A DNA stretch of 64,000 nt, taken from contig BDSI01000109.1 of NCBI GenBank assembly GCA_003117195.1, forward strand, positions 217,895 to 281,894, given 5' to 3'. Position numbers and translations under genes: made by a program. Below the pieces are notes generated by a model. The model saw only the letters and a list, made by a program, of their open reading frames with translations, was not told where the DNA came from and did no database searches. This DNA comes from Eudorina sp. 2006-703-Eu-15 (lineage: Eukaryota; Chlorophyta; Chlorophyceae; Chlamydomonadales; Volvocaceae). Below are positions 56,212 through 64,000 of the stretch, in pieces (the stretch's first letter is position 1; each line of letters opens with the position of its first letter).

Positions 56212-58171
56212 ATGGCTCGACCGCAGCCGAGCCTCTACGCCGGCCTCCAGACTCTGTTCGCGTCACGCGTCCACGTCCGCGATGTCACCGCCGCGACGGC
56301 GCGCGGCGCGAGCCTGACCGGCAGCGGCGGCGACTTTGTCGAAGTCGCCGTCACGCCGGAGGAGCTGCCTCCCGAACTGAAAGAGGCGCTCAGCCGGACG
56401 CTCGCGCTGGTCGCCGGGACAACCAACGCCCGAGACGCGCGGCGCATCCTGCAAGACCACTACGCCATGTGAGGCCGAACGAAGCCATATGAGGCCGAAT
56501 GAGGCCGAATGAGGCCATGTGAGGCCGAACGAAGCCATGTGAGGCCGAACGAAGCCATGTGAGGCCGAACGAAGCCATGTGAGGCCGAACGAAGCCATGT
56601 GAGGCCGAATGACGGGCTGCTCTCGGAGGGCTGCTCTTTGGAAACTTGACCGGTCTGGAAGGTCACCGCGCAGCCCGCCTTGGACTCTGTTCGGATTCCC
56701 TCTCCGGACTCGGCCCGACGCGGCCACAGCGCGCGCGAGGGTCCGGCTGATGTGTTTGTGACCCGTGGGTCGTCCGGGTCACAACCCCCTGTGCCGACGC
56801 CCATGCGGCCACGTGTCACTGGCGGGGGGGGAGATGCACCTCACAGGAGTCATGTTGCTCCTGACTCCGCCTGGAATCCTTGTAAGCCTGTGGTAACATG
56901 CAGCACCTGACAGACAAGACAGACAACCCACCCCGGCTCCGCGCTATCCCTTGTTGCTGCCGTACATCAAACGCCCAACCGCGCCCCCTGCCCTGCCCAA
57001 TGACCCCGCTCCGTTATCCACGCCGGACCACCGGCAGGTTTGCGGTCTATGAGACCAACCTGCTGTGGTGTCCACACAGCACGAGCATCGCCGCGTGGAT
57101 GGCGGCCGCGCGCTTGTTCACCATGCCCCACGTTGAGGGCATCCGCTGCCACCGCATCGTGCTGCGCCGCGTCTCAACCGCGGCGCTGGCCGGCGCGGCC
57201 GGGGTGGCGCTGCTGCCGCAGCCGCAGCCTCAGGCGCAGATGCGCCCTGGCCAGGGGCCGGAGGCAGGGGCCTGCGCGCCTGGCACCGCCTTCACCGGCT
57301 CCTCCGGTCCCGATGTGGTCATGCAGGTACGTGGGGCCGCGAGGGGACTTGGGCGCCTCTATATCATCGCATTGGGCCGACCAAATGAACATATCATGAC
57401 ATACCAAACTGTACCTGCCCCTGATGTCTATCAATGCAGCAAACCCGACGGAAGAGCCCGCCCCGCCCCGCCCCGCCCGGCGTTACCCGGTGCCCTCAGA
57501 TGCAGATGGACGTGGCGTTCTCGTGGCGGCCCCTGGCTCCGCTGCACCACCTGCTCACATCCTGGGGCGTCAAGACGCTCCAGCTGCCGGCCTTCACGAC
57601 GGAGCACACCATCAGCTTGACCGTCAACTCGCAGAGCAGGTGGGGCGCCGGTCGGGGGATAGGCAATTTGAAACCCCGCACCCCTTAGCCACGCAGCCGG
57701 CAAGCCATCGGCTGTAAAATGAAGCTCCTGGGCACTACGCTATCTGCCGCGCATCACAGCGATCTGTGACTTCAGCCTTCAGCCAGAGCGCCGATTCGTC
57801 GAGGTGGGCGCAGGGCAGTTAGGGATACGGAAGGGCTGCTCCGCTAGGTTCGTCCAGGGGGGAGGGGTTGATATAGAACTCAGGACAGTCCGAACGGAGC
57901 CAGTGAACCGATTGCTGGCGTCAAAGCGATTCCTGACTGACTTCAGCAACATTGTATCGCGCCGATGTGCCCTTGCACTATATCGCTTCACGTGGTGGTG
58001 ACTGGTGGTGACGCCCATATTTGCGCTTCGCTGCCTGTGCCGGTATCGCACTTGTATCCCAGGGTGGTGCTCCACCGGGACATCACACACAACTTCCCCT
58101 CTGCGCCGCCGCTCCTCAAGCGCCTGCTGGGCTTGCCGACGCCGCTGGTCGCCACGCTTTTACATATCTGA
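56212..58171 (+). CDS. unrecognised protein of 264 residues
   Basis: Four exons (56212-56468, 57038-57326, 57500-57639, 58063-58171) join in phase. The first junction, AT + G, makes a Met codon. I do not recognise the family. There is no signal peptide and no clear membrane span. Ordered-looking segments are FVEVAVTPEELPPELKEALS, ARDARRILQDHYAM, FAVYETNLLWCPHSTSIAAW, MAAARLFTMPHVEGIRCHRI, DVAFSWRPLAPLHHLLTSWG and VVLHRDITHNFPSAPPLLKR. Their W/H/C content and alternating hydrophobics suggest a folded globular protein interrupted by one Pro/Gln/Gly-rich insert (about 140-178). If intron 1 is not removed, translation ends at 56472 after 86 residues. A TGTAA at 58270-58274, about 100 bases past the stop, fits as the poly(A) signal. 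Confidence 0.6.
56466..56609 (+). repeat. 20-bp tandem repeat carrying the exon 1 splice donor
   Basis: The unit catgtgaggccgaacgaagc recurs from the end of exon 1. GTGAGG donors stand at 56469, 56519, 56539, 56559, 56579 and 56599. One copy is changed to catatgagg. Confidence 0.9.
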
Positions 58172-58791
58172 GCTGCTCCTGCTTGGGGTTTGGTTGTGGG
58201 GCCTCACCAGGCGTCGCTTTGTAAGGGGTATCAGGTGGAGGCGTTTTCGTCACAACGTTCGATTCACGGTGTAATGACGCGTCGCTCCACAGGTTTCCTG
58301 TTATAATGAGACCGGCTGTTGTTCGCCTCGCGTTTCGAAATTTCCTGATCGACCCGCCGTCCATGCGACGCATCAAAGTGCCGCAAGCATTTGGTCAGTA
58401 ACGTTGGCAGCACGCAAGGTGCTGGCTTTCAATTGCACGCGCGGACTTTTGTGGGATTGCAAGGCCCGCCCAAAGCTGTCTTGATTGCGGGCAGCTACAA
58501 TTCGAAAGCCACCGCATATTTATGGCTGACATGTAACACGATAGACTGGGTCCCTCGGAACTCGTCCATGCTGTACGGCCGGAAGACGTTATTGGAATCG
58601 GAAATAGCACACGCAGTCGTGTATTGTGTTGATCCAAGTACCGTTGATGTTTGTAATGATTTTGAGCAGGCGATCAAGCCTCCTTACCGCTGTTCCCAGG
58701 CTTGGGCAGTTGCAAACAGCATTCACGGGTTGTGGCGCCCATCTTTGTTTTCTTTCGCTTTCCACTTGAAGAACGTAGATACTTAACATTC
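58172..58791. other. intergenic region
   Basis: It contains the 3' end of the preceding gene and the promoter of the following one. A 130-codon frame at 58391-58786 has no ATG at its start and low GC for this genome, so I do not call it. Confidence 0.45.
58270..58274 (+). terminator. candidate poly(A) signal (TGTAA)
   Basis: TGTAA about 100 bases after the stop codon of the 264-residue gene. Confidence 0.5.
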
Positions 58792-60607
58792 ATGATGGCG
58801 TCTAAGACCGCAGCTTCTGCGACCTCTGCTCCAGCGCAACCGCAGCAGGCCGTCGTGCTTGAAGTAGCAGCGAGCTCATCTCCAGTCGAAGTTATCTCGG
58901 CCATCGTGAGCTCAACCGCACCATCAGCGCGCATTGGCAATCCGAACCGCTGGCTGCAAATAGGGGTGAGCCAGGCGAGGGAGGTCACGAAAGGGAGGTT
59001 CGGTCAACGAGCGGTCCGGCACGAGGGACGGGTCCGCAATGCCGTTGGTGGGGTGTGGGGATAAGCGTACACCGCTCAAATCCTGTCAAGTACTCTCCCA
59101 CGAGGCTGGGTGTGTCCCTGTGGTATGCGCGCGCGCCCCAGGGGCACACACCGATTCATGCTGCACCGCACCCACCCCATGCCTGCCATCCCTCTTTGCA
59201 GTTCTTCTTCGTGCTGGTCTTTGCCTGCGTGGTGTACTTCCGAGAGGAGATCTACACGTTCACGACAGGTGCGCAGCATGATGGATGCGTGGAGTGGTTT
59301 CATGACACCCAGCGCCATCGTCGGGCATGCCTTGTTTAATTTTACCGTCAGCGAGGTTGAATGCAGCTAGCTAGCCAGCCAGCCAGCCAGCCAGCCACTC
59401 AGCCAGTCCGTGCTGTTTGTCGGCAGCTGGAGCTCATCCGCTGCATGCACGTCCGCTACCCATCGGAGCCACTCGTTATCCGCAGTCGCACTTGGCAGCC
59501 GGCAACCCAAACGTATGCCGCCGCAGTGCCCAGCGGGAGGCGCCCGGTGACGTCCAGTGGGTATGCACACACGCGCCGAGTAGGATCTTGGTTGCCACGG
59601 CGCCGGCACTGTCCGTCCGTCCGTCCGTCCGTCCGTCCATCTATTGGTCTGCACAGCTGCGCACTTTGTTCCACCGGCGGGGGATGGCAGGCAGAGCCAT
59701 GCAGCAGTGCGTCACACGTTGACTCTTGACTGGCCTCACAACGTCGTGACACACGTTGACTGGGGACGGGCGGGGCTGGAGACAGCGAGCTCGTCCCGCA
59801 TTTTGGGTTTTCCTTATAATGTAACCGCTACAAGGTGGTTGTTATTCACCCTGGTCGGGGTGGGCCTAGAGGACCGCCACCGGGCCGACCCCGTCGGTGT
59901 GGGCCCAGACCTGTGCATGAAGCGGTCCACGGCAGTACCCGGATAACCACCGCCAGCCGGCACCGCCCTCCAATCAGACGCGGGCGCTTGCACGTGTGCG
60001 CTGCTCTGGCGCGTCGTCGGCAGTGTCGCGATCGTGCCGGGATCTGGCCGGATGGGTGATGGCATGTCCCAGGGGTCATCACACGTTCCCCATCGCCGCC
60101 CCCAGTTAGCTAGTTTTGACAACCGACATCTTGCCGTCGGCGCTGACCGTTCCGTGTCACGCACCCCACCCCGCCACAAGGCACCGTCGGGGTGCGCCTG
60201 GGGTTGTCTGTGCGGTCTTTAACCTCACTGCACGCCCGGATCTTCGTCGCCCTGGTAGTCCGCGCAGTTGATCGAGTCTTGCCGGTGCGCGATCCTGCCT
60301 CCCCAACTGCGGCAACTTCATTGTGTTTATAATAATGTCCAAAGTCCTACAGCCCCCCTTCCCATCCTGCAGCAGCTTCATTATGTCTACCAATTGCGGA
60401 CATCCCCTCCTGCCCCCCTCCCCCTCTCCCGCAGACGTGCATAAATACCCGATCCTGTCGGTCGTGGAGGCGCTCCAAGTGCGCAAGTACCTGGGTTCGG
60501 GCTGGACGTTCGGCACGGGACAGGACGCGGTCAAGGACATCGACGCAACCCTGCCGCTCCTGTCAAATCTGACGGTGGCGGCGCCGCTGGGGGGCGAGGC
60601 GCAGTGA
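58792..60607 (+). CDS. small single-pass membrane protein of unknown function
   Basis: Three exons (58792-58965, 59202-59268, 60435-60607) join in phase to 137 residues. The first 58 residues are Ala/Ser/Pro-rich and end NPNRWLQIG. Exon 2 is almost entirely a membrane span, FFFVLVFACVVYFREEIYTF. Exon 3 encodes DVHKYPILSVVEALQVRKYL, GSGWTFGTGQDAVKDIDATL and a short tail before TGA at 60605. I recognise no family. With Arg/Asn before the span and acidic residues after it, the orientation is unclear. The 1,166-base second intron could hide another exon: gtcggcag|CTGGAGCTC near 59423 opens LELIRCMHVRYPSEPLVIRS, but in the wrong phase for these neighbours. Confidence 0.5.
59366..59402. repeat. AGCC tetranucleotide tract
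   Basis: About nine agcc/agct units in the second intron of the small membrane protein gene. A CCGT tract of seven units lies at about 59611-59638 in the same intron. Confidence 0.85.
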
Positions 60608-63204
60608 TCGGCGCACCTGGTGGTCCGGCCCGGCCGATAGATGGCGTGGGTCATATCTCATATGCCGGGTGAGGGGAGATCACTGGCGTCTTCGGAGCGC
60701 GGATTCGGTTCCGGAGCCTATCCTGCAGGTAGCTCTTCCCGCCCTGGATGCTGGCTTTGATAGATGGGAGAGAGTTGAGCGGCCAGACAGGAAAGGGATG
60801 CGTGTGTGTGCGTACAGCGGAGAAACCTGTCCGAACGAAAGGGGGGGCATGTGTTTAGGGGGAGAACCCGCCCGGCCCAGGGTTGTGCGTGTACATGTGT
60901 GTGTTATGCTTCACACGTGGACAGTCCCGCACAATGTGCGGCGTGCCCATAAAAGCCGGGGTCCATAAGAACCGTGGACGAAGCGGGGTGAAGATTTGGT
61001 CTGTCGTAGTACGGGAGGCACTGTTGTTATGTGTCATCTGGCGATGGAGGGGGTTGGCGTTGGATGGCCGCTTGGTGTGTTTGTGGGAGGCATGTGTCGA
61101 ACTCTTCAGGACCGAGGGTTGCCCGGGAGACCGAGAGTGCGCCGCCGGGCGGATGAGTGGATGGGGATGAGGGTGAGCTTGTTCCAGGGCCGCACGAAAG
61201 GATGCTGCTGCGAGGAGTGCGTTCCCTAGGGGATGACGCACCCAGAGGTAGGTCGGTGATGTGAGTCGAGGTGAGGTGAGCCGAGGTGAGGTGGGGTCCT
61301 TCCATGTGACTCCTCCAGGGCGGAAGGAACGAACCCGGGCCATGACGGGGCGCCATCGAGCAGACCTCAGAACCCACGTTTCCAGAGCTTGAGGCTTGCG
61401 CTTTTAATAGTGCAGCTTGCAGGGAGCCAGGGACATGTGTGTTACGTGTTTGACTTACAGTAGTGGCGTAATCGTGAGAACGTGTGCGTGGGCGGACGCG
61501 TTGTTGGGTGGGCTTGGTGGGTGTCGGTTGCCGGGGCTGAGCCCCCATGGGCCGCCGCCATCTATCACCCCCGGCAAGTGTGAGCGACGCTTCAGGCGGC
61601 GTGGGGAAAGGAAACCGTTACCGGTGTGCGACTGCTGGCTGGGCGGCGCGCGACTGGCTGGCCCGTGTGTGGCGACCCGTCCGAGATGCAGTTGGTACGG
61701 TATGTCGTACTGGGTATCAGAGCAAGCCCCCCTAGCGCTTGACCAAGTGCGCGCGCCCTATCACAGCAAGGCGAGACTCGGCTGCGTTGTGATGCGTTGC
61801 AACCTTGACGCGTGCCGTGCTCCAGCGGCATGCCCGCGCCTGCCAGTCGCGTGTGCAGAGTCTGCCCAGTCCGCCGTCCTGGTCACGAGCGGCCGCTTTC
61901 TCAACGGTATTTTGCCCAACTGGACAGGCCCCCAAGCTGTGGTCGCCGTCACGGTAGCCCACGGCAAGGCCGGGCCTGCAGAGGGGCATCTGTCCAGTAG
62001 GTCTGTCAATAGGTTTCGGCCAAGGCTACGCCTCTTTCATCCCTTCGTCATCATCGGGATCCGCAGGCCTCGTTCACTGCGCCGCGTTTATCCGTGGAAA
62101 CAGTGGAAAGGACTGTAAGCGACCTGTTGCTGCCACGCTGCCACTTGTTAACGAACCGGCACTGTTCCTCCTCTCTTTTGTAGGTTTTCTCGGCGTCATA
62201 TCCGCCGAGGAAAAGAGCTGCGAAGGGCTCCAGAGCCGAAGCCTTCGGGGCCATGTGGGTGAAGTCCTGCAATTGCAGTTCGACTGCTGATGGCGCAGGC
62301 TGATTAGGGCAAAGGAGCAGGTGGCAGCGTCTGCACCACCTCCGCGGGTGGCCTGAAGGGAACCCGATCGATACAGATCGGTAATTCGCGCCACCGACAG
62401 GATCGGATAGTTCGTTGTGGCCAGCACGGTCTCAGGCTTATAGGTTTCGTGAGCAGCCCTGCATGAGACAGTATAACTGCAATGACTGAATGACACCGAA
62501 GCATGGGATTGCCTTCCCGGAAAGAGAGGCGCGAACTGTGCAACCGTTTACGGTATTGGGGAGCTGTTCGAAGCTGCCGTTCGATCAACCAGGCCCGTGG
62601 CCCCGAATGGTGTATTGCTACGAAGCGGACATGTACTTGAAGGTCATGCCCCATCAGTTGAATGCAGAACAGAGCCGATCGGCTCTGATCGAGCGGGTGG
62701 GTTAGGTTTACGACCTGGTACGGTCAGTACGGTTAGCTGTCTGCTCTGACGCCCACAACCATATTGGAGGTTTGGAGGTAGAAGCCTGTACGTTTAAAAC
62801 TGAGCTTTACATCGTGCACATTACAACCTGCCATATGCCAAACGGAGCGCACCCACTCGTCCGAAGAGCACGGGTTCGACCGTTGGTTCAAAAGTGTAAC
62901 AGAATTGCGCCAATTCAAGCAAGCGATAATATTTGTTGTCGGCAGAAGACAAGCGAGCACGGTGGATACGTGGGCTCGCGTCCCTCGAACTATATGACTG
63001 TACTGCTTGACGCCTCAGAACAGCTATGCGCAGATTTGAGTAGGCGCCGAGCATAAACGTTTTAAATTAAGCTGTGACTGTTGTGGGGCACGCCCATTGA
63101 CGTTCTCGGGCTCACATTCAAACAAAGAGCTTCCGACGACGAAACTTCCGACGGTCAGCATGGAGTTTCGTTAGGGTTCTGAGGCCCTCCATGGATGCTT
63201 CGAT
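60608..63204. other. long region without a supported gene
   Basis: Plus-strand frames around 61417-62118 look like chance GC-rich sequence. The minus strand at 62262-62060 is more protein-like: after an acceptor (aattgcag) it reads DFTHMAPKASALEPFAALFL, then GGYDAEKTYKREEEQCRFV, and stops at 62060. A possible upstream exon reads ETVLATTNYPILSVARITDL near 62450-62390, but the phases do not agree, so no gene is called. From 62650 the sequence is A/T-richer. Confidence 0.4.
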
Positions 63205-63813
63205 ATGCACCCATGTTCTTCAACGTCGGGTGAAGCGAAGCCGAGCGTTTCCCGCCGTAATTGCGAACTATCAAGACGAACTCTGCTCCGTCTGCATGGC
63301 GTGGCAATATTCTTCTTGCTCATATTAACCGTCGACAAAGGTGTGCGGACTAACTTCGGGGCCGTAGCTTTGCCCTACCTAATGGCACTTGCTAACGTTT
63401 GAACTCTTGCGCCGTTAGTCAGCCAACCCTGTTTCTGCCTGGTTTCCGCTCCTTAATTTTACAGCAGTAAAATATGCTCCGTCTTGCTCCTTGTGGGGTT
63501 TTGTTGGCTCGTCGCAATGGCAGGGCTGTTCGTCCGAGCGACGCATTACGGCGTCCAATATCGCGACTCGGCAGATGGGAGGTATCGCTACGAGCTCCAC
63601 TGGATTGGATCGACGTTCGGGGGGGCCATGGCCACGTGCCAGAGCCGTGCCAGCGGCGAAGGCGTCCTGACCCCCCTGTCCAGTCCGGAGGAGCTCGCGG
63701 ACGTCGTGGCCCTGTTGGCTCAAGGCTGCTGCTCCCGCGGGTTCTGGAACGACCAGTTAAGCCCCCTCTGCAACATTTTACAGTTTGAACTGTGGGGAGA
63801 GCGTGGGATGTAG
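63205..63813 (+). CDS. signal-anchored C-type-lectin-like protein, 3' end uncertain
   Basis: Exon 1 (63205-63340) and exon 2 (from 63524) join in phase (G + GG gives Gly). Residues 1-28 are polar and basic, followed by LHGVAIFFLLILTV, a single hydrophobic anchor. With positive residues before the anchor, a type II membrane protein or a secreted protein with a long signal is likely. The rest reads YRYELHWIGSTFGGAMATCQ, then GEGVLTPLSSPEELADVVAL and GCCSRGFW. This matches the start of a C-type-lectin-like domain: aromatic residue, A-x-x-x-C, L-x-P-L-S-S-P-E-E-L helix, F-W. The second half of the fold (the WND/C region) is not present in this frame before the stop at 63811-63813. The gene may splice onward out of the window, or be truncated. 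Volvocine algae carry such domains in membrane and matrix proteins. Confidence 0.55.
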
Positions 63814-64000
63814 GAACGAAGATCCCCTCGCAGGGGCGGGAAGCTGAACCTAGCTGACGTGTGTACGTGTATTTGTTTCTTAGACGGTGTGTGTCTGTGT
63901 GTTTGTCCCCAGGGGTTCCTTCTAGGGTTGTAGGCTGCACTTGCTGCCCGGCGGGGCGGGGTGGGGGGGCCTGAGAGTGGGCGCGGCCATGGCCCGTGGG
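63814..64000. other. end of window
   Basis: No feature recognised. It may be intron or 3' untranslated sequence of the lectin-like gene. Confidence 0.4.

Noticed and set aside
58391..58786. 130-codon plus-strand frame
   Set aside because: No ATG at the start, lower GC, no family resemblance and it overlaps the expected promoter of the next gene.
61417..62118. 233-codon plus-strand frame
   Set aside because: Cys/Arg-rich composition typical of non-coding GC-rich sequence, with no conserved segments.
60435..62460. Shared YPILSV motif between the small membrane protein and a minus-strand tract near 62440
   Set aside because: Only about 14 bases match, which is expected by chance between two strands of 64 kb.

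Overview
This is nuclear DNA from a volvocine or other chlamydomonadalean green alga. The main signs are a pherophorin gene (the extracellular-matrix glycoprotein family of this order), GC-rich coding sequence with Ala/Gly/Gln/Pro runs, many small introns with strict GT...AG borders, the algal poly(A) signal TGTAA, and long intronic microsatellites. Nothing looks bacterial, plasmid-like or viral. All exon joins were read by eye from splice sites and checked by codon phase; no transcript evidence was available.

Layout. 0-1 kb: last exon of a probable U-box protein (+). 2.6-5.4 kb: two-exon pherophorin (+) with a poly-proline rod and three C-terminal pherophorin-like modules. 6.5-10.4 kb: THO complex subunit 5 (+, five exons). 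14.0-11.1 kb: a six-exon membrane fatty-acid desaturase (-), convergent with THOC5. 14.7-28.7 kb: one very large gene (+) whose 12 proposed exons join in phase into about 3,184 residues of mostly low-complexity protein of unknown function; one intron holds an ATCC array and a 76-base C run. 32-34 kb: a frameshifted P-loop NTPase-like gene (+). 35.7-50.0 kb: two tandem glutamate 5-kinase genes (-), monofunctional kinase plus PUA type, whose introns carry four large G-rich arrays. An intron-containing tRNA-Ser(GCU) lies antisense inside one of their introns. 51-55 kb: poorly recognisable sequence with one possible small gene. 55.8-55.2 kb: a truncated GNAT acetyltransferase (-). 56.2-60.6 kb: two unrecognised small genes (+), one a single-pass membrane protein. 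63.2-63.8 kb: a signal-anchored C-type-lectin-like protein (+).

The genes do not form one pathway. Recognisable roles are cell-wall/matrix assembly (pherophorin, perhaps the lectin-like protein), mRNA export (THOC5), lipid desaturation, proline biosynthesis (two glutamate 5-kinases) and translation (tRNA-Ser). The most unusual theme is architectural. In three genes the 5' splice site is embedded in a short tandem repeat, so several donor-like sites stand in a row. The two glutamate 5-kinase paralogues share this arrangement and also a nearly identical central exon tract that suggests gene conversion.
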